Shown: piece by piece, positions 16,867 through 25,086 of the stretch
How the letters are laid out: every line of letters starts with the position of its first letter
Numbering within the stretch: the stretch's first letter is position 1
The notes under the pieces: model-generated
Databases searched by the model: none
The model's input: the letters and a program-made list of their open reading frames with translations, nothing else
Told to the model about the DNA's origin: nothing
Translations under genes and position numbers: made by a program
DNA from: PZPK01 sp965230795
GTDB taxonomy: Bacteria > Pseudomonadota > Gammaproteobacteria > Pseudomonadales > Oleiphilaceae
Assembly: GCA_965230795.1 (NCBI GenBank)
Contig: OZ246020.1
Location: 744,001-808,000, forward strand
Direction: 5' to 3'
DNA: 64,000 bases

Positions 16867-17457
16867 TTGAAAAAAACTGCGAGCTATCATCATGGCAACT
16901 TGAGGCAAGAGTTAATTGCTGCGGCCTTCAAGCTCCTGGATAAGAATGGCATTGAGGGAGTAGGGGTTCGTCAGATCGCGCGCGAAGTCGGGGTAGCCCA
17001 CTCCGCGCCGGCGAATCACTTCAAAAACAAGCAGACCCTGTATACGGTGCTGGCAGCAGAAAGCTTTGCCGAGTTGCTGGAAATATTGAAGAAACAGTTG
17101 GGGCCAGAGCTAGATGTTGAGGCCTCTGTACATGTCTTTTGTCAGTGCCTGCTCGATTTTGCATTGGCCTATCCTCATCGTTATAGCTTGATGTGGCGGA
17201 AGGATTGCCTTGATGCGGAGGATGCGGAATTGGCGTCGGCGATGGAGGCGGTCTACCAGCTATTGCTGTCGGCGCTTGCCGGGCAGGCAAAGCGAAAAGG
17301 GGTGGATGTTGAATCCCAGGCGATTGCCGTCTGGTCGCTGATACATGGCTATGTTTCCTTGCGGCTGGATGGCAATCTGGAGAAGGGAAACGATGCGGTG
17401 ACCGGGGCCGATCGTGCCACCGCGATTGTGAATGTGATGCTTGAAGGTTTGCGCTAG
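16867..17457 (+). CDS. TetR family transcriptional regulator
   Basis: The TetR HTH is SYHHGNLRQELIAAAFKLLD through GVRQIAREVGVAHSAPANHF, with the C-terminal ligand domain after it. The true start is probably TTG 16867 or GTG 16858. The longer frame from 16810 translates the tandem operator into a repeated IWTVSI, which argues against it. It is divergent from the MAPEG and small-membrane-protein genes, its likely targets. Confidence 0.87.
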   Translation: MKKTASYHHGNLRQELIAAAFKLLDKNGIEGVGVRQIAREVGVAHSAPANHFKNKQTLYTVLAAESFAELLEILKKQLGPELDVEASVHVFCQCLLDFALAYPHRYSLMWRKDCLDAEDAELASAMEAVYQLLLSALAGQAKRKGVDVESQAIAVWSLIHGYVSLRLDGNLEKGNDAVTGADRATAIVNVMLEGLR

Positions 17458-17626
17458 AGCACCGCTGATTCATTCGGTGATCGCTCAGGCCTATAAAAAA
17501 ATTCGCTTTACTTGATCTTGTCTGCTCTGGATCAAGTCGCAGTCGCCCGGGGCTTTCTATACTTTATCTGGTTATCGCCAATCGCGCGTTTTTGTGACGA
17601 TCAATTGTCAGATAAGGGAATCGGCT

Positions 17627-18361
17627 TTGCAGCAAGGGTTCATCGCCATATTTCGCTCCATGCTTGGCAGCCTGCGGGACCTGGCTCCCATCATTCTGGT
17701 GATCGCATTCTTTCAGATCATCGTTCTGCAGCAGCCCATTCCAAACCTGTTCGACATGATTGTCGGCGTAATCTTCGTACTCCTTGGTCTTACCTTTTTT
17801 ATTTTCGGTCTTGAGATGGGTTTGTTTCCCATCGGTGAGTCCATGGCGCATGCTCTGGCGAAGAAGGGAAGTGTTGCCTGGTTGATCGCCTTTGCCTTTG
17901 CCCTGGGGTTCTGCACCACCGTTGCTGAGCCCGCGTTAATTGCCGTTGCCGCAGAAGCAGCGCAGGTGGCGGCCAATGGCGGGATGATCGAATTGAATCA
18001 GGAATCCAGGGACAACTACGCAACCGGTTTGCGTTTTACCGTGGCTTTCTCTGTTGGTCTGGCCATCGTTCTGGGGGTGATTCGAATTCTGGCAGGGTGG
18101 TCCATTCAGTACATGATTATCGGCGGATATATTCTCGTGGTGATCATGACCGCCTTTGCGCCACGGGAAATAATTGGTATCGCCTACGATTCCGGCGGTG
18201 TGACAACCTCAACAATCACCGTGCCCCTGGTGACGGCTCTGGGAGTCGGTCTGGCCTCCTCCATTAAAGGGCGTAATCCCCTGATTGACGGTTTTGGTTT
18301 GATTGCCTTTGCTTCGCTGACGCCTATGATTTTTGTCATGGCCTACGGCATCCTTATCTAG
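17627..18361 (+). CDS. DUF1538 membrane protein A
   Basis: This polytopic membrane protein of ~244 residues is DUF1538-type. The key repeats are FCTTVAEPALIAVAAEAA in a re-entrant-like segment, YDSGGVTTSTITVPLVTALG and NPLIDGFGLIAFASLTP. These are transporter-like GG/TTST loops conserved in both paralogues here. TTG 17627 has AAGGGA at good spacing and is my preferred start; GTG 17594 has none. It is the first gene of a four-gene operon with a second DUF1538, a P-II protein and a CBS protein. That context suggests a regulated ion or metabolite transporter. Confidence 0.85.
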   Translation: MQQGFIAIFRSMLGSLRDLAPIILVIAFFQIIVLQQPIPNLFDMIVGVIFVLLGLTFFIFGLEMGLFPIGESMAHALAKKGSVAWLIAFAFALGFCTTVAEPALIAVAAEAAQVAANGGMIELNQESRDNYATGLRFTVAFSVGLAIVLGVIRILAGWSIQYMIIGGYILVVIMTAFAPREIIGIAYDSGGVTTSTITVPLVTALGVGLASSIKGRNPLIDGFGLIAFASLTPMIFVMAYGILI

Positions 18362-18369
18362 GAGGCGCG

Positions 18370-19167
18370 ATGCTAGAGTTGCTGAACGACGTTATCGACA
18401 TCACTCTCGCCACGATCATGGATGTCGTTCCCATTGCTGCGATTTTGTTTGGTTTTCAGTTTCTCGTCATTCGTAAACCGATCCCCAACGTGAAACGTGT
18501 TTTGTTTGGTTTCCTGTATGTTTTGGTGGGCCTGTCTTTGTTCCTGTTAGGCCTGGAGCGTGCCTTGTTCCCTTTGGGGAAACTTATGGCAGAACAGCTT
18601 ACCGATCCTGCGTTTATTATGGGGTCGCGGGATCTCGGTGATCAGGCTCTACGCTGGTTTGATTATTACTGGGTGTATTTGTTCGCTCTTGCTATCGGCT
18701 TCAGTACGACCATTGCCGAGCCCTCGCTGATTGCCGTTGCCATCAAGGCGAATGATGTGTCCGCAGGTGCGATTGGGGTCTGGGGCTTACGCATCGCGGT
18801 GGCGATTGGCGTGGCAATCGGTATCTCCCTGGGAACCTTCCGCATTGTCACGGGGCTGCCCATTCATTACTTCATTATTACCGGTTACATTGTGGTGGTG
18901 ATCCAGACCTTTTTTGCGCCCAAACTGATCATTCCCCTGGCTTATGATTCCGGTGGCGTGACGACATCGACCGTAACGGTTCCGTTAGTCGCGGCGCTGG
19001 GATTGGGTTTGGCTGATACGGTTCCCGGACGCAGTCCACTGATTGATGGTTTTGGACTTATCGCATTTGCCAGCCTGTTCCCGATCATGTCTGTCATGGC
19101 TTACGCGCAATTGAGTGATTTCATAAGCCGTCGTAGTGCAAAAAAAACGAGACAGGAAACGGGCTGA
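18370..19167 (+). CDS. DUF1538 membrane protein B
   Basis: A second DUF1538 protein of 265 residues, eight bases after the first, with GGAGG before the ATG. It shares FSTTIAEPSLIAVAIKA, YDSGGVTTSTVTVPLVAALG and SPLIDGFGLIAFASLFP with its neighbour, so both probably pair as half-transporters with inverted or parallel topology; this is inference. The C-terminus ends in a basic tail (ISRRSAKKTRQETG). Confidence 0.87.
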   Translation: MLELLNDVIDITLATIMDVVPIAAILFGFQFLVIRKPIPNVKRVLFGFLYVLVGLSLFLLGLERALFPLGKLMAEQLTDPAFIMGSRDLGDQALRWFDYYWVYLFALAIGFSTTIAEPSLIAVAIKANDVSAGAIGVWGLRIAVAIGVAIGISLGTFRIVTGLPIHYFIITGYIVVVIQTFFAPKLIIPLAYDSGGVTTSTVTVPLVAALGLGLADTVPGRSPLIDGFGLIAFASLFPIMSVMAYAQLSDFISRRSAKKTRQETG

Positions 19168-19204
19168 GATCGGTTTAACTGAAAGATTATTGAGGGCTAC
19201 ACCT

Positions 19205-19555
19205 ATGCATTTCAAATTACTGTTAGTGTTTGTCGAAGACGACAAAGCAGACGCTGTCATGCAGGCCGCGCGGGATGCCGGTGCCACGGGCGCGACGGTC
19301 ATTAACAACGCTCGCGGCGAAGGCATGAAACGAAGCAAGACCTTCCTGGGGCTGACGCTGGAAACCCAGCGTGAGGTGTTGCTGTTTATCGTTGAGCAGC
19401 ATCTCAGTCGGCACATACTCGAGAAAATAGGTGAGGTGGGCGAGTTTGATACCAGCCCAGGGACGGGTATCGCCGTACAGATTGATGTTGAGGATGCCAT
19501 TGGTGTTGCACATCAGATTGAGACAATTGTATCTAAGGTAGGAGACGAATTATGA
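19205..19555 (+). CDS. P-II family signalling protein
   Basis: The 116-residue protein has the ferredoxin-like P-II fold: HFKLLLVFVEDDKADAVMQA at the start and the GATGATVINNARGEG loop, followed by TREVLLFIV-like strands. The canonical T-loop uridylylation Tyr of GlnB is not evident, so it belongs to the divergent P-II-like group. ATG 19205 follows GAGGG; an earlier in-frame start lies inside the DUF1538 gene. It overlaps the CBS gene by four bases. It probably binds a nucleotide or metabolite and gates the DUF1538 proteins. Confidence 0.85.
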   Translation: MHFKLLLVFVEDDKADAVMQAARDAGATGATVINNARGEGMKRSKTFLGLTLETQREVLLFIVEQHLSRHILEKIGEVGEFDTSPGTGIAVQIDVEDAIGVAHQIETIVSKVGDEL

Positions 19556-19959
19556 GCCAGTCCGATCGCAAACGACTGAGCGCAAGGGATGTGATGCGCA
19601 ATACATACATCGAGATGGATGGGCTTATGACCGTCAAGGATGCACTGGTGCAAATGAAGAAGCACGATGCTTCCGCAGTCATTATCAAGAAGCGCCACGA
19701 TGACGACGAATACGGTTTGGTGTTGTTGTCCGATATTGCCAAAAAAGTCCTGGCGAAAGACAAAGCCGCAGAGCGCGTCAACATCTATGAGATTATGTCC
19801 AAACCCGTCATCAGTTTGCCCCCCAATATGGACGTGCGCTACTGCGCCCGCCTGTTCGATAATTTTGGTCTGGCAATCGCCCCGGTGATTGATGATGGCA
19901 CTGTGATTGGTATTGTCAGTTACAAGGACCTGGTATTTTCCGGTGTCCTGGTGGACTAG
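19552..19959 (+). CDS. CBS domain pair protein
   Basis: A 135-residue protein made of two CBS motifs: SARDVMRNTYIEMDGLMTVK through YGLVLLSDI, and IYEIMSKPVISLPPNMDV through GIVSYKDLVF. CBS pairs bind adenosine nucleotides and regulate attached or partner proteins. It overlaps the P-II gene (ATGA) and closes the operon, giving two different nucleotide sensors for one DUF1538 membrane system. Confidence 0.9.
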   Translation: MSQSDRKRLSARDVMRNTYIEMDGLMTVKDALVQMKKHDASAVIIKKRHDDDEYGLVLLSDIAKKVLAKDKAAERVNIYEIMSKPVISLPPNMDVRYCARLFDNFGLAIAPVIDDGTVIGIVSYKDLVFSGVLVD

Positions 19960-20201
19960 GGACTCGCACTGATGGCGCACAAAGCCATGCTATTTGGCAT
20001 GCCGTGCTGCGATCAAAACGTGGCTGTTCTGGTCATGTGATGATGGCAAGGTAACGTGTTTTGACCTCGTTACCGTAAGTCTGAATTCGCGAATGTATCC
20101 ATAACGGACCTTATCTGGATGATCGGCTTCGTACAGCTTAAAGAAAGCGGACGTTCAGCGTGATCTAAGAATCCATTCACTTTGTCAGGTGGAGCCTTTG
20201 G

Positions 20202-21281
20202 TTAGGCGAGCCATTCCGGTCCAATCTTAGCCATGGGAGCAGCACATTCCATAACTAGTTTGGAAGCCATTGAAGGCTCAATAACGTCTTTACCCATCTC
20301 GACAACTTGCTGAGCCACCAAACCAAGCAAGATAGGTCTTTCCAATGGGCGAGTGCAAAACTTATCAATTATCGGTAATAACACGGGCCAAAGATCTCTA
20401 ACATAGTTCAAAGGTAAGTCGCCTGGTTTATGCTGATCAGGTACTTGTGGGATGCCAAAATGCTTACTGCCCATGGCTCCCGCGACATTGGAGAACGTAG
20501 AATTAACATCATATAACTCACCTCCAAGATGCTGAGTTGTTCCGGCAACTAAGCCCCATACAGAAAACTTGTCTTCAACTAACGGTTTATTTGGTAGATC
20601 GCCAAAATAGTAATTTTTTCCGTCCTTGCAACTGAAAACAGTAAACGCTTCTTTCTCAGACATTTTGGATGTTTCAACAAACTCCTCTCTACAAGCTGCA
20701 TGACAAGAATAACCAGCCAGAGAACCGACAATCCCAAGCAAGGATTCAACATGTACGCCTTTGTCCCCTTTTAAGCTTTCAAGGAGCCTTTGCAATATTT
20801 CTTTGCTGCCGATTTTTAAACCAACCAGAGGATCTTCAGCTTTTCGATTATTAATTGCTCTAAGAAGAGCATCTTCTTTTGGATCTATTTTATTTTTGTT
20901 TGAGGCTTTTGTAGTTCTGGCTTGATTTAACTTTGTCTTTGTTAAAAGAGTATCTGCATAAGCGATAAAACCAAACGAAATTAACATGAGTATTTTGTTG
21001 TTCTCTACAAATCCATAACCTAAGCACAACGCACCTATCACATTTAAAGCATGACCTAATGGCTGTGAATTGAGTACCTTCCTCTCTGTAAGTTCTCCAG
21101 AACGCTTCATCATCCATATGTTGTAGCGAGTAAAAAAATAACTCATTAACAACATTGATATTGAAGAAACAACAAACTTGGTAATCTTATCTAAACTCAT
21201 TACGTTTGTTGCAACAACAAACGCTAAACCTGCCCCTATAAATAAAGGCAGAATTCTTAAAAGTAAATTCAAAATATGCAT
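20202..21281 (-). CDS. orphan membrane-anchored protein
   Basis: The protein has 359 residues and no family I recognise. It has three to four hydrophobic helices in the first ~120 residues (LRILPLFIGAGLAFVVA; FVVSSISMLLMSYFF; ALNVIGALCLGYGFV) and a soluble C-terminal domain of ~220 residues with paired Cys (SCHAACREE). The AT-rich composition differs from flanking operons. The ATG at 21281 directly abuts AAGGAG with no spacing; a TTG three codons later (21272) has better spacing and may be the real start. It is accessory in character, lying beside IS remnants. Confidence 0.65.
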   Translation of the reverse strand: MHILNLLLRILPLFIGAGLAFVVATNVMSLDKITKFVVSSISMLLMSYFFTRYNIWMMKRSGELTERKVLNSQPLGHALNVIGALCLGYGFVENNKILMLISFGFIAYADTLLTKTKLNQARTTKASNKNKIDPKEDALLRAINNRKAEDPLVGLKIGSKEILQRLLESLKGDKGVHVESLLGIVGSLAGYSCHAACREEFVETSKMSEKEAFTVFSCKDGKNYYFGDLPNKPLVEDKFSVWGLVAGTTQHLGGELYDVNSTFSNVAGAMGSKHFGIPQVPDQHKPGDLPLNYVRDLWPVLLPIIDKFCTRPLERPILLGLVAQQVVEMGKDVIEPSMASKLVMECAAPMAKIGPEWLA

Positions 21282-21373
21282 CTCCTTTTGCGCCTAACAG
21301 ATAATTAGACTCCCCCGATTTTACCCCGCGCCATATTTAGATAGCGTTGGTTGCCTTAAAAAAAGGAATTTTA

Positions 21374-21508
21374 ATGATGAACGATACTATCGCAGGCGTT
21401 GATTTAGCTAAAGATGTTATTCAGGTTTGTGTCTACTCAAACCAGAAAAGTAAAAGGGGACGAGTAAAAGGGGACGCAATTATTTTCTGCTTTCGAAGAT
21501 ATCACTAG
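21374..21508 (+). pseudogene. IS110-family transposase fragment
   Basis: The first ~24 codons translate as MMNDTIAGVDLAKDVIQVCV, the start of an IS110-type (DEDD) transposase where the first catalytic Asp lies in GVDLAK. After SNQK the reading frame runs into a repeated KRGRVKGD segment encoded by AAAAGGGGAC repeats and stops at 21508. More than 90% of the gene is missing. A ribosome site (AAAGGAA) remains. Confidence 0.75.
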
Positions 21509-21573
21509 ATAGAGATTTGCGCCGCTAGGTCTGCTAATTGAAACGAAGCTCTTTTTTAAAACCTTATCTCCTG

Positions 21574-21644
21574 GGTCCGCTACTCACCAACAACCGGTCT
21601 AGCAAAGTCGACTTAAAGAAATTCGCTTTGCCTTCAGCAGCAGA
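21574..21644 (+). repeat. 70-bp intergenic repeat, copy 2
   Basis: This is the inverted partner of 11695-11764. It is followed at 21650-21666 by AGTCCGCCCGGACTG, a small dyad based on the same TCCGC core. It is non-coding. Confidence 0.75.
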
Positions 21645-21828
21645 CAAACAGTCCGCCCGGACTGCACATCTTCAATTGAAACCCTTTCTAGACGTGCGGC
21701 CATTTTTGGTGTCAGTCAGAGGGCACGTTATGCTCTCTACACCAGCATGACTTGGTTAACTGGCTTTTGCATGCCTCGCGCGTATGGGGGCAGAGTGACT
21801 GAATACGTGTAGTTCCGAGTTTGCCTGC

Positions 21829-22041
21829 TTATTCCTTCCAAAACGGTTTGGCGACTTCTGCCTGGGCATCGAAACGACTGATGCCAATATCTCGCAGCAT
21901 TCGGTCGTCGAGACGAGCCAGTTGCTGGCGAGAGCGATAGCGTATCAATGATAACTTCAGCTTATCTATTAGTGCTCTGACCCTGGCTTGATTCGATTGA
22001 TTGTTTGTCTGTGAGTGTATCGTTATCGCTTCGGTAAACAT
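21829..22041 (-). CDS. DUF1127 protein
   Basis: This 70-residue protein has the C-terminal DUF1127 (YjiS-like) domain: YRSRQQLARLDDRMLRDIGISRFDAQAE. DUF1127 proteins are small, Arg-rich and have been linked to RNA turnover and phosphate or carbon metabolism in alphaproteobacteria. It is divergent from a LysR gene 122 bp away, a common arrangement for GcvA-like regulators. Confidence 0.88.
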   Translation of the reverse strand: MFTEAITIHSQTNNQSNQARVRALIDKLKLSLIRYRSRQQLARLDDRMLRDIGISRFDAQAEVAKPFWKE

Positions 22042-22163
22042 CGTAATATCTCATTTAATGTCTAGAACTGAATGTCTAGTGTGGGGATTTCAATGGACAG
22101 CGACAAACGATAATATCTGTGATATCGGTAAGAATAACTTCACTATAAAGTGCGGGTTTCCCA

Positions 22164-23114
22164 ATGCCGAATCGTTTACCTCCGCTTAAATCCTTACGGG
22201 CCTTTCGCCATGCAGCCGAAGCCTTGAGCTTCAAGCTCGCCGCTGAGCAACTGCATGTCACCCCTACGGCGATCAGCCAGCAAATCAAAAGCCTGGAGGG
22301 CGTGTTGGGTCTTCGGCTGTTTCAGCGCAAAACCCGGGAGGTGGTGTTAACACCTGAGGGTGAGCACCTCTTGGCTTACGTTGGCAAGGCATTTCTGCTG
22401 CTGGAGGAGGGTGTGGAAAGATTGGTGGATGACCCCAATCCCAAGCGCCTGGTGGTGAGTTCGATACCGTCTTTTTCGGCGCGTTTCCTGATCCCTCGTC
22501 TGGCTAAATTTCAGCAGCAGGAAAAAGACCTCAACATGCATTTGCAGCCCTCACTCGAGCTGGCACGTTTTGAGGGTAGTGATCTGGATGTGGCAGTGAG
22601 ATTCGGTTCCGGGAATTACCCGGGGCTGACCTCCCGTCATTTGATGGATGACCATATTATCCCGGTCTGCCATCCATCCCTGATTCGAGCTGATAGGTCT
22701 GTAGAAGAGCAGATGAGCAAACTGCCGGTGCTGGTTGATGATTCCAAAGATATTGATCCCCTGTGGCGACTGTTTCAGGAAAAAACAGGTATCAATTGTC
22801 GATATGATGCATCGCGCTTTCGTGTTTCCGATGCTGGAATGTTGCTGGAAGCAGTGATCGGAGCTCAGGGTTTATCCCTGCTGCGTTATGGGCTGGTGTA
22901 TGAACTGATTGAACAAGGCGTACTCTGCTGTCCCTATCCGGTCCACATGAGCTCTGCCTATCAATTTTTCCTGGTTGCCCCTGAGTATCATTTCAGGAGA
23001 GATAAGGTTCGTCGCTTTGAACGCTGGTTACGGCATGAGTTGAAGACTGTCGAGTCAAGCTGGTCTGCATTTCACGCCACGCAGCTCAATGGGGCTGGAC
23101 CACTGAATAAATAG
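22164..23114 (+). CDS. LysR (GcvA-type) transcriptional regulator
   Basis: A 316-residue LysR protein of the GcvA/AmpR-like group, starting with PPLKSLRAFRHAAEALSFKL and TPTAISQQIKSLEGVLG, with an effector domain containing RFLIPRLAKFQ. It is divergent from DUF1127 and upstream of a convergent small gene. Target genes are not certain. Confidence 0.9.
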   Translation: MPNRLPPLKSLRAFRHAAEALSFKLAAEQLHVTPTAISQQIKSLEGVLGLRLFQRKTREVVLTPEGEHLLAYVGKAFLLLEEGVERLVDDPNPKRLVVSSIPSFSARFLIPRLAKFQQQEKDLNMHLQPSLELARFEGSDLDVAVRFGSGNYPGLTSRHLMDDHIIPVCHPSLIRADRSVEEQMSKLPVLVDDSKDIDPLWRLFQEKTGINCRYDASRFRVSDAGMLLEAVIGAQGLSLLRYGLVYELIEQGVLCCPYPVHMSSAYQFFLVAPEYHFRRDKVRRFERWLRHELKTVESSWSAFHATQLNGAGPLNK

Positions 23115-23136
23115 CTGGAATGGAGAGAGGTTGCCG

Positions 23137-23161
23137 AAAAAAAGCGCCACGGGAGTGGCGC
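23137..23161 (-). terminator. rho-independent terminator
   Basis: On the minus strand GCGCCAC-TCCC-GTGGCGC forms a perfect seven-pair stem followed by seven T residues. It lies about 45 bp past the stop of the small exported-protein gene at 23206 and in the gap to the convergent LysR gene. Confidence 0.8.
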
Positions 23162-23205
23162 AAATAGGGCTTCCTGCCAAGGAGCAAACCTTCAGGAGCA
23201 ATGCG

Positions 23206-23487
23206 CTAATTGCTACCAAATACCAAATACTTGCGCTGTTGTGCAGTTAACTCGGGATATTCCCGAAGCGCGTCGCCTGCCTTGTACGTCAATCTGGCAG
23301 ATCGCATGTGACCCTCTCCCGGTTCGTTTGACATGTAGGATGAATTCGAAGATGCGTGGTCTGAAGTCTGCATCTGTTGTACGTCATCGCGTTCATTGCG
23401 TTGATCAGCCAGGCCTTCAGCCGTGACATCAAGCGAGCAAACAAAAAAACCAGCGAGAATTATTGGGGTGGATAACCATTTGGACAT
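23206..23487 (-). CDS. small exported protein
   Basis: A protein of 93 residues with a Sec signal peptide (KWLSTPIILAGFFVCSLDVTA, cleavage near ADG/AEG). The mature part is short and polar, Gln/Ser/Asp-rich, with no Cys and no recognised domain. ATG 23487 follows GAGGAAA; an ATG five codons upstream overlaps that ribosome site. The terminator at 23137-23161 serves it. Confidence 0.65.
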   Translation of the reverse strand: MSKWLSTPIILAGFFVCSLDVTAEGLADQRNERDDVQQMQTSDHASSNSSYMSNEPGEGHMRSARLTYKAGDALREYPELTAQQRKYLVFGSN

Positions 23488-23567
23488 CGTTTTTTTCCTC
23501 ATAGCTTGGGACTTGATTGGTAGCGGTATACCCAGGAGGGCACCGCGACCACGGAATTAATTGATGA

Positions 23568-24179
23568 TTACGCTGCCAGACCGGTAGCAGTGTTCGGCAT
23601 ACCAACGAAGCCCGGAAGTTCCTCAAGACGATTCAACCAGGCTTGAATGTTCGGGTAGTTCTCCAGTGAGACATCTCCTTCCGGTGCGTGCGCGATATAG
23701 GAGTACAGGGCGATATCGGCTATAGACGGATGACAGACAGCAACCCAGCGTCGCTGGTGCAAATGCGCTTCAAGAATCTCCAGTAAGGTATGAGCTTTTT
23801 TAATCGCGGCCTGGTGATCCAGTTCGGCGCCAAACACATTCACCAACCTTGCCGCGGCAACACTTTCAGCCAGCTCTTTTGTGGAAACCGCCAGCCATTC
23901 CTGAATACGTGCAACAGATAGTGCGTCACTGGGGTACCACTCGGGAGCATACTGGCGAGCCAGATAAGCGAGGATGGCATTGGAATCCCGAATGACCAGT
24001 CCGTTGTCTTCCAGAACCGGAACATGATGAAAGGGATTCAGGCTCAGAAATTCTGCTGAATGCTGTTCACCCTCGCCAAGAGCGACTTCATGCCGCTCGT
24101 AATCCATTCCCAACAGGGAAAGCATCAGTCGGACCTTGTGCGCGTGCCCGGATAAAGGAAAGTCGTAAAGCTTGATCAT
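23568..24179 (-). CDS. glutathione S-transferase
   Basis: A 203-residue GST. The N-terminal thioredoxin-fold domain begins MIKLYDFPLSGHAHKVRLML, where Ser in PLSGH is the likely glutathione-activating residue, and includes the cis-Pro of HHVPVLED and the SNAI segment that holds the glutathione gamma-glutamyl group. The C-terminal helical domain has PSIADIALYSYI. The substrate is unknown; it resembles the theta/beta-like detoxification GSTs. Confidence 0.9.
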   Translation of the reverse strand: MIKLYDFPLSGHAHKVRLMLSLLGMDYERHEVALGEGEQHSAEFLSLNPFHHVPVLEDNGLVIRDSNAILAYLARQYAPEWYPSDALSVARIQEWLAVSTKELAESVAAARLVNVFGAELDHQAAIKKAHTLLEILEAHLHQRRWVAVCHPSIADIALYSYIAHAPEGDVSLENYPNIQAWLNRLEELPGFVGMPNTATGLAA

Positions 24180-24590
24180 CTTGTTTCTCCAATCTCTTTT
24201 ACGGAGTCATTTCGTTCTGTCCTTCCCCATGACTCATCATTTCGAACCCGGGCTCTGTGAGCGCTTTATCAGCCGCAAGCGGGAAGATCTGGAGCGATAG
24301 AGCGACCGACACTGCAAAAGGTTCCAAAAAAGTAATCGACAAAATATATCAAGAGTACAGAACGGTACTTTTTATGCGGGGAAACAACCGGGTTATATGG
24401 AAAAACAAGCGTTCTTTACCTGTTTGGCTTCCTTGCACACCGCGGTTTCCGCATTAGATGCGTGACCAGATCAAGAAATAAATTGATAATTTAGCTTGAC
24501 ATGTACAGAGCTGTACACCTAATCTGAAAACAGTACAGATCTGTGCAGTACTGTATCTGGATTCTTAAGGTTAGGCATTGGAGACACTAA
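24180..24590. other. 411-bp divergent intergenic region
   Basis: This spacer lies between the GST gene and the HPP-sigma-TetR operon. The right end contains the promoter and paired operators at 24496-24547. I see no gene in the remaining ~300 bp, which becomes AT-rich toward the right. Confidence 0.5.
24496..24547 (+). promoter_or_regulatory. sigma70 promoter with TetR-type operators
   Basis: TTGACA (24496-24501) and TAATCT (24520-24525) are separated by 18 bp. Sixteen of these are the perfect dyad TGTACAGAGCTGTACA (24502-24517). A second, weaker dyad, AGTACAGATCTGTGCA (24532-24547), lies 30 bp further on. A third related dyad occurs before the TetR gene at 25785-25800. Repressor occupancy of the first site would mask both promoter boxes. 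Confidence 0.75.
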
Positions 24591-25067
24591 GTGATAGTCG
24601 GACGTTTAAAGCATTCAATCCTGGCGGGAATTGGCGGAGCGTTGGGAATATTTTTGCTTGCCGCATTTTCTCAGTGGGGAGGTGCTGCGTTGCTCATGGC
24701 TCCTTTCGGGGCCAGTTGCGTGCTGCTGTTTTCTGTTCCGGCAAGCCCCTTGTCCCAACCCTTGAACGTGGTGGGTGGGCATCTGGTTTCCTCTCTGATT
24801 GGCGTCCTGATGGTATTGGTGGCGGCGACGAGTCCGCTATCGCTGGCATTGGCGGTCGCTATGGCGATTGGCTTGATGGCTTTGCTGAATGTCACCCATC
24901 CGCCTGCCGGCGCTGATCCAATTGTCATCATGCTAGGCGCCAAGGGCTTCAGTTTCCTTTTGTTTCCGGTACTTACGGGCAGCATAGCCCTGGTGATCAG
25001 CGCTTGTCTGTTCCACCAAATGCTTGGTACTGCCCAATATCCTTTAACTCAACGAAACCAGATTTAA
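24591..25067 (+). CDS. HPP family membrane protein
   Basis: This is a 158-residue membrane protein with about four to five helices and the family signature NVTHPPAGADPIVIM. HPP proteins have been linked to nitrite transport in plastids and cyanobacteria, though many bacterial members are uncharacterised. The GTG start follows TGGAG. It is the first gene of an operon with an ECF sigma factor and a TetR regulator. Confidence 0.88.
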   Translation: MIVGRLKHSILAGIGGALGIFLLAAFSQWGGAALLMAPFGASCVLLFSVPASPLSQPLNVVGGHLVSSLIGVLMVLVAATSPLSLALAVAMAIGLMALLNVTHPPAGADPIVIMLGAKGFSFLLFPVLTGSIALVISACLFHQMLGTAQYPLTQRNQI

Positions 25068-25086
25068 TCAATCCGGGGAGGTGATC

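Larger units (their letters stand above)
21282..21828. other. 547-bp spacer with IS debris and repeats
   Basis: This spacer holds a 5' IS110 transposase fragment (21374-21508), a doubled GTAAAAGGGGACG motif (about 21450-21477), and the second copy of the 70-bp intergenic repeat (21574-21644). The remaining sequence has further TCCGC and GTCTGC cores. I see no intact gene. Confidence 0.55.

Noticed and set aside
21538..21750. Plus-strand ORF in the IS/repeat spacer
   Set aside because: It spans the 70-bp repeat, and the start has no ribosome site.
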